Notes: generated by a model not told the origin, from the sequence alone. Shown: positions 33,431 through 45,425, counted from the stretch's first letter. The stretch: 64,000 bases of DNA from Ophioderma brevispina (GCA_023653785.1 JAMKCH010056715.1:62001-126000), one strand, 5' to 3'. Numbers and translations are program-made.

Positions 33431-33781
33431 AAAAAGGTTGCATTTCGTGATCCCAGCACTCATTCTTGTTGGTTTCTCTCCCCGAAGGTCCTTTCCAATT
33501 TTCAGAGAACTCCGACGTGTGCGTTTTGAGATTAATTAACATATGTGATGTGATCACGGTACGTAACCCCATGTCCACTGTGTTGTATATTTCTGGCCGT
33601 TTACGGATAGAAAATATAAAATTACAAAAAATTACGAAATTATTCCAGAGTCTATCTAAGTTGCGCCGGTAAGATTAGGCACACTTATACTTAGATCAAA
33701 CGGTTCAGATGATATAAGAATTTTAACTGTTTTTATGTCAGGCAGGTGAAACGAGGTTATGGATCCGAAATGCCACTTTAA
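33431..33781 (+). mobile_element. 351-bp TTAA MITE (CATTTCGTGAT family), copy 1
   Basis: Related throughout to 47373-47722: the left end GGTTGCATTTCGTGATCCCA, the middle TTTCTGGCCGTTTACGGATA, and AACGGTTCAGATGATATAA near the right end, which closes GGATCCGAAATGCCACTTTAA. The ends are inverted repeats of each other (GCATTTCGTGATC / GGATCCGAAATGC). The left TTAA has been lost. Confidence 0.75.
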
Positions 33782-34779
33782 CCGAAATTTCCGACCAACT
33801 TCCAATAAAACGTTACAGAGCTATATATGGTAATTATGTAAAACATTGTATTGCCCTTTCCAATGGTTGAACAATAACAGATGATTTTTTACAAGACACA
33901 AGACTCTCGTCCCGTAAAACAAGTGATCTATAGGGGAGGTGCATATAGATTTCAAGACGCAGTACGCAAGACTCATCTTTAGACATCTTGTAAAAGCAAG
34001 GAATCTAAAAATGAGGTCCACAGACTTCAAGACGAAAGATGCGGGAATCTCTTTATATTAGATGAGGTCTATATATTTTAAAGGCGTAAGGCTCATTTGT
34101 AAACCTCTTGTTAAACTAGGGGTTATTTCAAGGCGCAAGACGCAATATGTCTTTTCCCAGAAAAGAGGATAGAAAAGGGAGAGAGGAGAAGAAAAGGAGA
34201 GAGAAAAAGAAATCAAGAAAGATAGGGAGAGTCTGGAAATGTTATGTGGGTGGATTAAAAGGTCATTATGTCATTTTGGTCAGGTTGACTGGGTTTTTTA
34301 TCTCCTGCCCAAACGCTTACAACTTCCATAATCGGACGACATATATGTCCCTATTTTTAAAGATTTTTTCACCGGTTACTTTAGACTACCTAAAGTTTAG
34401 TAATATTACCAGAAAAACGAATATTCCCTTCTGGAAGTATGTCAAAATGGCAGCAAAAAGGGTTCATTTTTTATTGGGTCACCCTATAGAATGAGGAAAT
34501 CGAAACAGAAGGTTCATCTACAATTAATCAAATTACCATGCGTGTTATTTGAAATGACAATCACAGCATCATCTAGCCAATGTAATTGAATTAAAATAGC
34601 GACCACCTAATCGAAATTGACCCTCTCGAATAAGTGAAAAAGCAACAAAGATGCAAAATGGTAAGCGAATTCTTTGAATTACAACAGAACGACGTATTTA
34701 TTTTAAGAACAGGTCCATCCATTCCCTTGACCTCAAATATGCACTCAAATTATACTCTATAATTTCAGCGCTATGGATT
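33782..34779. other. no gene; diverged tandem repeat and purine tract
   Basis: At about 33948-34150 a roughly 90-bp phrase recurs three times in degraded form (TTTCAAGACGCA...GCAAGACTCATCTTTAGACATCTTGTAAAA; TTCAAGACGAAAGATGC; TAAAGGCGTAAGGCTCATTTGTAAACCTCTTGTTAAA split by substitutions). A purine-rich tract follows at 34155-34235. TTATTGGGTCACCCTATAG at about 34471-34489 looks like one mariner-type terminus without a partner. Confidence 0.5.
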
Positions 34780-35127
34780 ATGATGAAACAAATTTGGCTT
34801 TATTTATTTTATGGCATATGCTTCCAAATTTCCAAGGTTCTCGACGCAATTAATTTTCATTATGCCTTTTTTTCAGTTTTACGCTTTGGAGATGTCAACC
34901 AAATTAACAGCTTATTGCATAAGACATACAATTCAAAGGAAACGAAACGGATGGATTGCATGGAAATTGCCCTTTTTCAAATATGTAGGGACTCCTACCT
35001 GTATTTGAATCTTACTAAAGCCGATTGCACTTGGCATGCAAACACGTCTTTTTTCAAATTTTCAAACAAAAACAAATATCGGTACAATAGCGCATCCTAT
35101 ATGAATTTAAGGGTTTTTTCTGAATAA
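34780..35127 (+). CDS. unassigned 115-codon open frame
   Basis: An ATG-initiated frame with a hydrophobic start (MMKQIWLYLFYGICF), four cysteines further in and two N-glycosylation-type sites (NLT, NTS). It could be read as a small secreted protein, but AT-rich DNA yields hydrophobic starts by chance and no family is recognised. A T-tract/CAG acceptor-like site lies inside it (near 34878), so part could also be an exon in another frame. Confidence 0.15.
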   Translation: MMKQIWLYLFYGICFQISKVLDAINFHYAFFSVLRFGDVNQINSLLHKTYNSKETKRMDCMEIALFQICRDSYLYLNLTKADCTWHANTSFFKFSNKNKYRYNSASYMNLRVFSE

Positions 35128-35683
35128 TAATTTGCGGTATGAAATATCCAAAATATATATTCGATTTTTTTGTATTAAGATTTTTTTAATTAAATATATG
35201 TATTACTTGATTAAATATCTAGATTCTATAAATCTACGTTGAGAATACACCATTTGTCTTCTACCGTATTTTAAATTCAAGGTTCAACACACTTATCTCC
35301 TAAGTTTGATTGGTATCGGCTTCCTGCCACTACTGCCCGTCATAGGGAAGATCAAATCAGCCTAATCCGGGGATTAACATGATTGAAGACACTATCAATG
35401 AACCACCCGAAAGATTCATTGAAATATTTGAAATTTGCAACGGTAGCTTAAAAGTGAAAGATAAGTCCGTATAATTATCATACTTTTTTGTCAAACTAAA
35501 AAATTGACAGAAAAGGGAGAAAATAGTAGTGTTCAAATATATGAATCTTCATTTAATTACGTGTTGTAGTAGGCCTAAGTGTCCGTACAGAGTTGCATAG
35601 GCGATTGAAGCCGATTCAACGCGCTCAAAATGTCTGAGTTTGAACTATAGGGAACTATCATTTTACACGTGCCAACATGTGAA
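35128..35683. other. nothing recognised
   Basis: AT-rich sequence with no supported feature up to the shared 52-bp segment. Confidence 0.45.
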
Positions 35684-35735
35684 CGCCCTGCATGGTACAC
35701 TGCACAAGAAACGGCTATCAATGCATCTTGTATAA
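35684..35735 (-). repeat. 52-bp segment shared with 28063-28114
   Basis: Reverse complement of the segment at 28063-28114, including the 24-bp identical core. It lies 45 bp before the palindromic element at 35780, which might belong to the same repeat. Confidence 0.6.
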
Positions 35736-35779
35736 CATCCTTGCATTAAATACGAGATGCAGTTGGACAACGCTAGATT

Positions 35780-35981
35780 ATAGACCGTATTCAAAGCCAG
35801 CCATGTTGGTGGACAAGATGACGCATTCCAGTACTACAATACATTCACCTGTCAATGATCCTGTGCAATCGCTAAACATGGATCGATTGACAGCGGTAGT
35901 CCTGGAATGTATGTATGCATCTTGTCCACCAACATTTCTGGTTGCTGACGTCCATTTGAATACTGTGTCGGACGGTCTATT
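35780..35981. mobile_element. 202-bp palindromic repeat
   Basis: The left arm (TATAGACCGTATTCAAA, CCATGTTGGTGGACAAGATG, GCATTCCAG) matches the inverted right arm (ATAGACCGTC...GTATTCAAA, AAATGTTGGTGGACAAGATG, ACATTCCAG). Arms are about 60-80 bp. A 127-codon frame across it (35692-36075) is explained by chance within a palindrome. Probably a small foldback MITE. Confidence 0.65.
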
Positions 35982-37469
35982 CACGAACCTCGGTAAGATT
36001 AAGAAACGCAATGGTTTGACATTCCTAAAGCGCACAAATTTAATTCGGCATATTATCTTTTTCGAATGCTCCTGATGTTACATATTCCAAGTCGAGCTTT
36101 ATTGTTAACCTGCCTCAAAACTCTCTGCTCCCCCGCTTGAACAGGCCACTCAGAAACGTCCCTGAAAGTAACGAACTATATTTTGATTTAAACAGTTTAT
36201 GGTAAACTAGTAAAAGAGTCGCTGTGTTCGATAAGTGACCAGAATTCTCATGTAACCTTTTTGAACAGGCAATTTGGGGGGGGGTCCGTGAAGTTTTTTT
36301 GTTTTGATGGCATTGGACTCTTGCATATTTGATACGAAATCGATATTGGAATTTTGCCGCACTCGGGACTTATAACATTTTAGTATATTGACGAAGTGAG
36401 TGCCCGACTAAAGAGAGAGTATCTAGCTGATATCACCTTATACCCTAACGAAGGACCTTAACAAGGGCAGGTTGCAACTAAAAGCACGTCCTCGCTCAGC
36501 AAGCTTAATAATCTTTGTAGGACGTGAAATTTCAGTTTCGCCTCTTCACTGGCTGTGTGTTTGAGTGTTACTTTCAAGTGTTGAACTTAACCGAGTGTTT
36601 TCATTATCGGTCAGAGGGGCCTCGGGAAGCATAGAAGTTAAGTTCGACGTGCTGCAAAAAGTAACTAAGCTATAATCTTTGGAGCAAAACAGGTTTTGTT
36701 TGAACTTTTGGGGCATATAATATAATTTCAAGCAAAACATTCAGTCAGGAAAAGCGTAATTTATAGTGCAGTATATTTTTCTATGAATTGATGGTGCTTA
36801 CATATACGGAAAAAGCTTTTACACGTCTGAACCGGAGTAAATTGAAAGAGAGGGAGGGAAAAAAAAAAATTTAAGGAAAAGCAAACATAGTTTGAAAAAA
36901 AAAACAAACAACAAAACAAAAACAAAATAAATAAACTTCAGAATATGGAGTAGAGTTATTGCATGTAGGGGTTGCATAGCTTATAACCATGATAACAGAT
37001 TATGTTTTTGCACCTGGGGAGAGAATATAACGTAAAATGAATGAAAGCGCTTTCCAAAATGCAGTCAAGATGTCTCCTTGACCAAATAAAACTATTTTTT
37101 TCATGAAAGGAAAATCCAAGGTCGACAGTGCACAACAAATGTAAAAGTGAAATATAACGAATTGTAGATAGCTATCACCAAAACGTTGGAACTAAGGACA
37201 AAGTATGTGTATGATATTTATTTATATAAATTATGCTTTTCCTGAAAAACGAATAAATTGATTCGTATTATTATCATGTATATACCAGAAGCAATAAATA
37301 TACACTTGTATATTTATTGTAGATACTAAAGAATTATGAGAACCCAAGGTGCGCACAGAATTGAAAAGGATTTTCGTGTAATTAGGCCTATAATGCCTAT
37401 TCATGGGCTATAAGATTCTAAAAGATAATATAATAATCATAAAATTGGATTCAATCTTCCTCCAATGCC
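35982..37469. other. nothing recognised
   Basis: AT-rich sequence with a G run at 36275-36284 and an A/C-rich low-complexity patch at 36858-36935. No supported gene. Confidence 0.5.
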
Positions 37470-37740
37470 ACACATTTTTTGGTCTCGCCATGAGTTGAAA
37501 AATATCAGGATAGGGTTTTCTTTTTTTCTTGTTTCAACTCAAGACTCGACCAATAAATATTGTTGGACCCTGTTCAAGTTTCATGAAAATCGGGTCATTG
37601 CCTTCTGGTCAGAGAAGTGAAGGTTTATCCCGTTTTGGTTGACGAGAAGCGCCCCCCCACATCCATAATGCATTCGGAGGTTTTAACAACATAAATCTAA
37701 GGGTCCTTCAAGACTATAGCTGGCGGCCACCGAAACACGG
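37470..37740 (+). repeat. retroposon-tail-like segment
   Basis: CAAGTTTCATGAAAATCGGG, a trailing phrase common in invertebrate repeat 3' ends, lies at about 37577. The segment ends with CTATAGCTGGCGGCCAC (37714-37730), shared with the end of the 23.0-23.5 kb repeat. Possibly the same or a related non-LTR 3' region without its microsatellite tail. Confidence 0.4.
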
Positions 37741-37888
37741 TGGTAAATCAGCACAATGATAGGACTTTTTTCATCATCGTCAAGTGCCTCATAAGAAGCT
37801 TCAACTGTCGGGTGCTTGACCTTGTGCTCAAGTTAACGCAGAAACTGACTTGTGTTTATCTAAGTAGAGGCCTAATAGTACCTGACAT

Positions 37889-38175
37889 AGAGAGCGTGAG
37901 TGGAAACACAGAGAGAGAAAGACAGAGACAGGGAGACAGAGAAGAAAGAGATACTGGTGAGAGAAAACAGAGAATGAGGAAGCGAACAAAGAGGGAGAGA
38001 ACAAGTGAAGAAGACAGGGAAAATAATTGGAACGAGAGCAGGATACAGGGATAGTAAGATACACAACTAGTATAAACGGACAGACACGTAAGACAGAGGG
38101 TCATGAGAGGAGGCGAGAGAGAGGACGAAACTGTAAGGGGGGAAATACAAAAGTACTCGAAGTTTATTAGAGAGA
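37889..38175 (+). repeat. purine-rich (GAGA/GACAGA) tract
   Basis: About 280 bp dominated by A and G on the plus strand (GAGAGAGAAAGACAGAGAC, GGGAGACAGAGAAGAAAG), without a strict period. Open frames over it in five readings are composition artefacts. Potential triplex-forming sequence. Confidence 0.7.
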
Positions 38176-38907
38176 AAGGGAGAAATTAGCGATAGCGAAT
38201 TCAATATCCATAACGATCTGACGATCAAAGGCAAAAAAGGGAGCTTGCGTTATTTTCTTGTCAGATCTCGGGGTAAGTTTGTAAACAAGGCAGAGGTCCA
38301 CTCTGTGATTTTCCTTTCAAATGGATTATTTAAATGCAGTTAAGATGTTATAATTTAACGACACCTGAACATAATTGTGTCATATTGTGTCACGTGGTAT
38401 TACAAGACAACCAGAGATAAGTTGTTTTGCCAATTAAAAACAAAATTGCATTTGTAAAGAAAATTTAGGCAAATTATACAGGTGTATGAGGGCCTAGATT
38501 AATGTAAAAAAATACTTCAAATGTCCTAAAACCATTTTGACTCTTATACGGGGGAAATATTAAAAAAGAAAGGGTTGGCACGTGTAAATTTATGGGTGAT
38601 TAATGTGTCCGAGGTCAGGAAAACTAAATAATGGCGAGGCGCAGCGGGAGCCCAGTATTTGACAGTTTTCTGGCGAGGATCTGCCATATGAGTCCATAAA
38701 GGACCACTGCAAAACCCTTTATTTCTATTAAACCTAAAAACAGGCTTCATTTAATAGAAAATGCATGGCGACCCATTATTGACAGAATAATGGGCAGGGT
38801 AACACTGACCAATCAGCAATGCTGCATTTTCACTGAATGGCAGACAGAGGTAATAAATACAAGTTTTACACCCACAATCGCTAGTTGGACAAATTAGACA
38901 AATTATC
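38176..38907. other. nothing recognised
   Basis: No supported gene. Adjacent to the conserved SINE-like block at 38908. Confidence 0.45.
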
Positions 38908-38955
38908 CCTTTTAGTCGCCTCCTACGACATGCAGTGAAAACACCTGTGGATGTG
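38908..38955 (-). repeat. SINE-like conserved block
   Basis: CCCTTTTAGTCGCCTCCTAC followed by GACATGCAG...ACACCTGTGG closely resembles the block (minus strand CTGC-TGTCGTA-GGCGACTAAAAGG) that recurs in SINEs of molluscs and other invertebrates, often called the Meta domain. A tRNA-type head or simple tail could not be delimited. A long proline- and arginine-containing frame on the minus strand (38751-39197) is not supported as a protein. Recognition is by recall and should be treated as tentative. Confidence 0.4.
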
Positions 38956-39920
38956 TGTGTCTGTCTGTCTGTGTGCTTCTTCTTCGCACTGGGCATCGCC
39001 CGACCGTGAAAATTGCAGGGTCTTTTCTTCTGGGGAGGCAATTCCAGAGATCTACTTTTGGTCAACTGCGTCTCGCGCGTGGGGGGGGGGGGGGCAAGAA
39101 ATTCGGCGAAAGCCGGGTGACGCCTAGTTATCAGTACACAATTAGCAGTTTCCAAATTTGGTATGCCAAATTTTATTTTAAGCAATACATAACACACATT
39201 TTCGAAGAAGCGCTCATATTTTTCAAAAATTTTGAAATTGTGCGAGTCATTCGGTTAATTGACGAATACCCCCATTACTTGGGACGGTAAAGCTCCTCAA
39301 AACCGTTTTTAAAAGTGTTTCGCCCCTCACGTTGAAATATTAACATAAACATGACAAACAAATTTTTAATTACATCAGGCCAGCTGTTTGGAGAGGCAAA
39401 CGAGTCATAGGACCGACAGTGTGTGCGAGCTAGTGTAGTTTAATCGAACACATTTGTGACATTGTTGGGAGCGTCACCGATGTTATGAAATATATTCTTT
39501 TAAATTAAATTAAAGAAGGAATTTGTAATTTAAAAACACCTCATCGGCATGTAGGTCTGTTGGTCCTTAATTCATACTAAGAATGGATAGGATGAAGACT
39601 GAGGATTGATGCAGATGTTGGGTTTGGAAGAAGCGGGTTGGAACGGTTGGCGAAGGCCGAATAGTTTGGTATGGGCACGGCTGGGGAAGGATGACGAGCA
39701 TGTTTAAGAAAGGCTTTTGAGGGAGAGGGGGGAGGGGGGGGAGGGGGGGGGGGATATGCTAAGCAACAAATTAAATTAAAATAAAATATAATGCTCCCAA
39801 AGAAGATAGGAAGAAGCAAACCCAAAAAACAAAATGGGAGGAGGAGAGCTAGTAGGGTTGAGTTTGAGGGTGGAAGGAAATTGAGTCGGGTGAAGTGGAA
39901 GCGGAAGAGGCGGTTGCTGC
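38956..39920. other. no gene; G-rich runs
   Basis: G runs at 39080-39094 and 39719-39753 (the latter GGGGGGAGGGGGGGGGA-like) and purine-rich sequence at 39830-39912. No recognised repeat family or coding segment. Confidence 0.5.
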
Positions 39921-42750
39921 GAGTGTTGAGGTGATCCGGCCACCACCGTTTACGAAAAAAAAACGATTTAAAACTTGGATTAATACTACTACTACCGTCA
40001 CATAACCAGGTGTTCTTTTCTAATACCCATTAAGTTACTGAATTGTACCACGGACCAGTAGAATTGGATGCAAGTAAATTAGTAAGGACAAACGTAACAC
40101 AATGAGACGTCCTGATTAATTACATCAACTCTAAATGAAAATTAATTCAAAACGTAGTATTCATAAGAAGTTGTACAACAAACAGGACGCGGACTGTCGT
40201 CTGTCCATATTGAAACGCATTTTCGCGCTTCGAGAACGGCTTTTCCCTTCTTTAGTAAACAATTTATAAGGAGAACCCGCTTCTAGAGTATTAGAGTAGA
40301 TACTAATACCATATAACTTTTAATGTCTATGTTTTTAATATGCACAAAAACAAAACAGCCCAATGTGTCATCTGCTTCTACGGCCCCAAAATAACAATAA
40401 TTTGCATACATTGCCAAAAACATCTTAGACAATATTACTAATGAAGACAAATATACTGAATGTGAATGTTGAATTGAATTTGTCGCGCTCCAGTGAGTCC
40501 CACGCTGGTGCGTTCAGAATACTAGGCATACCGGGCTCATTTGCACTATACTACACTATAATATTAATAAAACAAATAACGCAGGTTTATTTATTCCATC
40601 GATTATGGTATTTATAAGTTTACTCGCAAACCTGCTTTTTAAATTAAAGAGAAAAGATTGTTTAGCAATAGAATTTGTCATTAGGATTGCTATACATAGT
40701 TGATAGTGAATTATTGGCCCTACCGTTGTCGTCGGTTAGGGTACAATCAATCTACCATTTCCTCAAAATTTAGCGGCTGCGACTGTCTTGCGGCAAGCAG
40801 GTAATTTATTTTGAAGAACGAAATAAAAAACCTTGGTGGTATTATAGATCCTCATTTTGGGATTAAAAATATCAATTTATAATCTCGATGTAGCTTTTGA
40901 GAATGTACATTGTTTTATTATGCAAGAGGAAATGAAGCACGATGCAATCTGTTTACACATCAGCGACATTTCTAGAAAACCGAAGTATTATAAATAGGCC
41001 CGGATTTTTTCCAAGTATGATGCAAGGTATAAGATTGCATCATATATGATGTCAGTGTAAGATCCAATTGGGACAGTGTAAGGCTATGTTTATGCATGTG
41101 TGATGGTGGGATACTATTTTTTTAGATTAGTAGCTACCGCTAGCATATAAGGATATAGTGTATAAGGACAAAAGTCATTTGTCGGTGAGTGGTGCGTTTT
41201 ACGCTCCTTATATCGGCGCTTCATATCATGTTAACGTTGTTTGAAGGCCTTTTAAAAAATATCAGAGAACTAAACATACATGTAAAAGTGCTTATGATAG
41301 TCCATCACCCGTGATCAAAACCCGTATTAATCACGTTTGGATTGCTGGGTAGGGAAAATCAGCGCGCTTTCAAAATGTACCACTCTTACGTAAAGTCACA
41401 GGTGGTACTGCAGCTCTAAGCCACCCCTCCCATACTGGCTAAAAGGGCATGTGGGTGGTTGTACGTGTGAAAAAAAAAAATCTTTTGGAGTTATCCTGAA
41501 ATTGCTACGAGTCCTTTTGGGGATCATTAAAGGGGGAAGGACAAATGGAAATCTTAACTTGCGCCAGAACCGCTAAAATGAACAAGTCGTCGGCAGTAGA
41601 GCGTGATTAAAATTACCGGTAGAGTTGATTGTAACCAAGTATAAAGCGACGAATTGCTTATAAAGAGCCGCGAAAAAAAAAGCCCCGCCTTACAAATTAA
41701 AGCACGGGAACCGTCACATTTTCCGCCGCATTTTGGACGTTGATTGATCTTCGTTATGTAAAGTACGATGGCAGAAATTCATATGAAGCGTGAAGTCTGC
41801 GAACACAGCCTTGAAATTGCTCATTTATCCACCGAGATGATATTAATTCCGACCACGATTTGGCGGGAAAACATGTTAAGTGCATGAAGCTCCGGTGCGC
41901 TAAAATTGCACAACAGCGCATATAGAAAGCTTCCTCAACATACAATGCATCAAAATGGTATAAGGAATGTTCACAATATCTGTTTCCACTCCTGGGAACC
42001 TATGTCAAGAACTTGAACACCTACGAATAGAAAAAAGAATTAGAATTATGCTTTAGCAATGTCAGATGGGAATCATTCTAATTCAAAAAGGAGAATGTGC
42101 CTCAACCCTCACCCCCCCCCCCTTCCCGTGTACGGACCTGGGATTAATTTGTGTTCCTTCATCCCGCTTCTTTATATTCCGTGCGATTTTAGCATTCTAT
42201 CTAGCAGAACAGCGCACGGAACACCCAAATGTTGTTAGGATAGGGGGTGAAGGCTTCGTCGTTAATATTGTTGGTTTCATCCCCGCTTTATAGATAGTTG
42301 GTAAAAGTGATTTTGATTTCAGATATATTTGATCTAACTTTCAAAATGTCGTCCACATACCCTTCACACATTTAGTGTAAGTCTATGGCGTCTATGGCAC
42401 CTGCAAGAGTTCCAAAAAAATATTAACTGCTAAAAAAATGCTAAAATTGGAGATACCCATCGATGCATAACAGCATTTTTAAAAAATCTGGACAATAAAC
42501 GTGAAGGAAGTAGTATGTGGTATTAAGGTGAAGGCTAAATATATCCTGTTGATTATGTATTGTAGTTTATAACACACAGTCAGGGATTTTGAGAAGGCTA
42601 TCCAACGACCAAAGCTCAATTGTGATGAAAACCATCCCAATCCATAAACCACTGACCATAGACAATGCTGCTTCTTTACTGATTGCGACATGCATTTTCA
42701 AGCTCATTAATATGGTCATGAACACACTTATGCAAGCTTCAAGCTGCAAT
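39921..42750. other. long AT-rich stretch, nothing recognised
   Basis: Read on both strands, no coding pattern, terminal repeats or tandem array that I can support. A short C run lies at 42112-42122. Confidence 0.5.
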
Positions 42751-42840
42751 TTGGAGCAAAACCATTTTCTGAACTCTGAAATGCTTTAGTCGCCCTGTCG
42801 ACGTAGCATTTCAGAGTCCGAAAATTGTTTTTTGCTCCAA
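42751..42840. repeat. 90-bp near-perfect hairpin
   Basis: TTGGAGCAAAACCATTTTCT then GAACTCTGAAATGCT on the left pairs with AGCATTTCAGAGTCC then GAAAATTGTTTTTTGCTCCAA on the right: 35-bp arms with a few mismatches around a 19-bp loop. CAGGGATTTT occurs on both sides (42571 and 42852). It may be a tiny foldback repeat or a structured RNA; the sequence alone does not decide. Confidence 0.75.
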
Positions 42841-43480
42841 AGTGGACAGCCAGGGATTTTTTATGGAGACTGAGCCAATCCTTGTTGGAAGGTGCGACGC
42901 TAATGCCTTTAAAACCTGTATTTTATGGCATTTTAGTCCAGGCTACACAGACCATGCGACCTTGCTATCCAAAATCCCGAAATCCATTTTTCCAGTACAT
43001 CCAAAACCGGAGCAGACCCCTGTTTGTTGTTTAAGGGAAACGTTTCCTAGATATAACACCACAAATACCGCGACCTCTTTTTGCGATAATGGGGCGGGTT
43101 GCTAGTCCTTTTCCCTATAGGGGACGTGAGGGATATATGTTTTTCACTGGTTTTAGACTAATTTTTTTCCAATTACAACAAAGGCATCTGATATTTATTT
43201 GGTAATTTTATATCCCTAACGTTCCTTTTCGGACAATTATACAAACCGGGAGATCACCTCTCTAAACATGGGAGGGTAGCGTTGTCCCCGTGTGAGGATC
43301 TAAGGGCAATTTCCCCTTTAAATAAGGGACGTACGGGATTTTTTACTAATGCTTTAACAAACAAAATGAGGACCCATAAGAATACCTTTCAATAATTGAT
43401 AATCAAATCAATAAACATTCAAGATGGCTCCAAAATGGTACAATTCATTACTATGTATAGCCAATAGCTGTAATTGTATA
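42841..43480. other. no gene; weak direct repeat
   Basis: GGGACGTGAGGGATATATGTTTTTCACTGG-type sequence near 43120 resembles GGGACGTACGGGATTTTTTAC near 43326. Nothing else recognised. Confidence 0.4.
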
Positions 43481-44576
43481 CCGTGTGGTCCAAAAAAAAC
43501 CCAACACTTGTGGGCAGGCGCCATACATTTTGAACAAAAGCAAATGACTACTTGTCCTTTTTTTAAGGTAAGATGGGACTGTTAGCTAATTATCCCTGAA
43601 AAGTTCATAAAGGGTAGAATTAATATTTTTTAATATATTGACACCAAAATCAGTACTCTGCCGGACCCATTTAACCAAATTGAGGAGTTATTAACTACAA
43701 ATACGGCACTGTACGGTTTGCACTCAGAACCACCAATATGAATCATTAAGTCCCAACGTACCAACGTCCAACCATTTTCCTCTTTCTTTAAAAGACATGC
43801 GTGCAGAACAAAGTATTAACATAGGATGTTTCATTGGTAATAAAAACAGCTAAAAACATGCATTTTAATTAACACACTTAAAAGATCGAATTCGGAAATG
43901 TATGATCAACAAACTCTTCGTATTGTCTAAATAAGACGGCATTGGGATTAGAGCTACTCATTCATCATTTTGTGACGGCACACAAAGATTTATCTTAATT
44001 ACCCAAATTTAATAGAGAAGGAATATACATGATATTTTCATTGAGTTTTGTGTTAAGTTGAGAATGTAACTATTTTCAGTAACAGCAAGTTGCAGGCCAA
44101 ACGCATTTGTCATTCATTCTGTAATGTGGAGTTGTCATGACTTAATCTGTTTAAGCATAGTTTTATATCTCTTGAAACATATTTTATCACCAATAATTAA
44201 TGTTTTATATTACATTAAATAATAATTATGAAATGCAGTCATTTGACCCAGTGATTCGTTCGCAAGAAATTTGGGAAAAAAAACAGCAAAAAAAAACAAG
44301 TAAATGTTTTGATTGCGATCATATTGTATTTGCCATTCTGGTCCTTCATTGCCATTCTTGTGGTTCCCCAGCTCCTCATTTTTGTAAAATTTGTTCTGCG
44401 GGTTACTTGATTGTTGGTGGTCATATCTTAAAACATTGCCTCTATCTTTATAAACTTTTCAGGAGATTTTTCAGGAACAAGTCCCATCTTACCTCAACAA
44501 AGAAAAGTAGTCACGTGCTTTTGTTCAAAACTTATGGCGCCTGCCACCCAGTGTGCGTTTTTTTTGGGACACACGG
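43481..44576. mobile_element. 1096-bp mariner/Tc1-like element with ~130-bp TIRs
   Basis: Both ends are flanked by TA (43479-43480 and 44577-44578). The left end CCGTGTGGTCCAAAAAAAAC and the right end read inward CCGTGTGTCCCAAAAAAAAC are inverted copies. GGCAGGCGCCAT, TTTTGAACAAAAGCA, GTAAGATGGGACT and TGAAAAGTT.ATAAAG also recur inverted, so the TIRs are about 130 bp. The internal frame at 44200-44601 overlaps the right TIR and is not a transposase. Length and design parallel 11067-12147, but the sequences differ. Confidence 0.85.
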
Positions 44577-45425
44577 TATAACTCCTTCAGAGGAGTTTTA
44601 GTATTTTAATCTGCAAGAATGGCAATCCTACGATGGGGGGGCGTCAATATGGCTTCACATGTCGTAATTCATTCCGCTGTGGCCTTTATTGTATATTGTG
44701 TGTTTTTTGTAGTGATTTCCTTCCAAAATCCTAGTAAGGCTATATTAAGTGTCCATTGAGTCGTTTATCATCATAGCCCAATAAGATGCCAATGAACGCC
44801 TACAACGCTTCCAAAAAGCAATGATACCTTATTTAGTCTCTAGACCATTAGTGATCGGATTTTTGCCGCTAGTAAGTGCCATTTTTAAAAGCCACATTGG
44901 AAACCCCATCTTGGATGGCATCTTTATGATTACCTAATGATATGTAAACTGATATAATTACAAGGTAAACAAATATACATGAACCACAAACATTACAGTA
45001 CTGGAATAGATAGAGCTATCAATTATAGTCCTCTTAGAGTATCGGAAGCCATCTTGGAATCTATAATGAAAGAATTTTTATCATACTTTTTTGAAAATAA
45101 TGGTTTTTAAATTATCTGACTGTCACAACACCAGGATAGCTGTCAAATGACCAACCTGCGTCAAAAGTAGAATCACATATCTAGACTAAACTTTATGGTT
45201 TATTCAAATGACCATCGACGTAATCGTGGATTTGTACTCCATAATTCAAGTTGATAGGCTCACTGTTCAATATATGTTTTGCACAGGTGCTCCCAATTAA
45301 AATTCTAAAAAAAATGCGAAGTCGAGGGTCCATTCATAAGGGAGGTTTTAGATTCTCATGGCAAGGCTTGTAATTTGTACGTGAAATGTGGAATTAATTT
45401 GACGATTAAATCGATTGAACCAAGA
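44577..45425. other. nothing recognised
   Basis: AT-rich sequence between two transposons; no supported gene. Confidence 0.45.

Noticed and set aside
34471..34489. Single mariner-type terminus (CTATAGGGTGACCCAATAA on the minus strand)
   Set aside because: No inverted partner found nearby, so not called as an element.
35692..36075. 127-codon ATG frame
   Set aside because: It spans a 202-bp palindrome and the 52-bp shared repeat; frame does not follow any domain.
37828..38104. Three overlapping serine/leucine-rich minus-strand frames
   Set aside because: Complement of the purine tract.
38751..39197. 148-codon minus-strand frame
   Set aside because: Crosses a SINE-like block, a microsatellite and a G run; peptide is a patchwork with no domain.
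44200..44601. 133-codon Cys/His-containing frame as a zinc protein
   Set aside because: It runs through the right TIR of the 43481-44576 element and beyond its end; Cys and His spacing fits no finger type.
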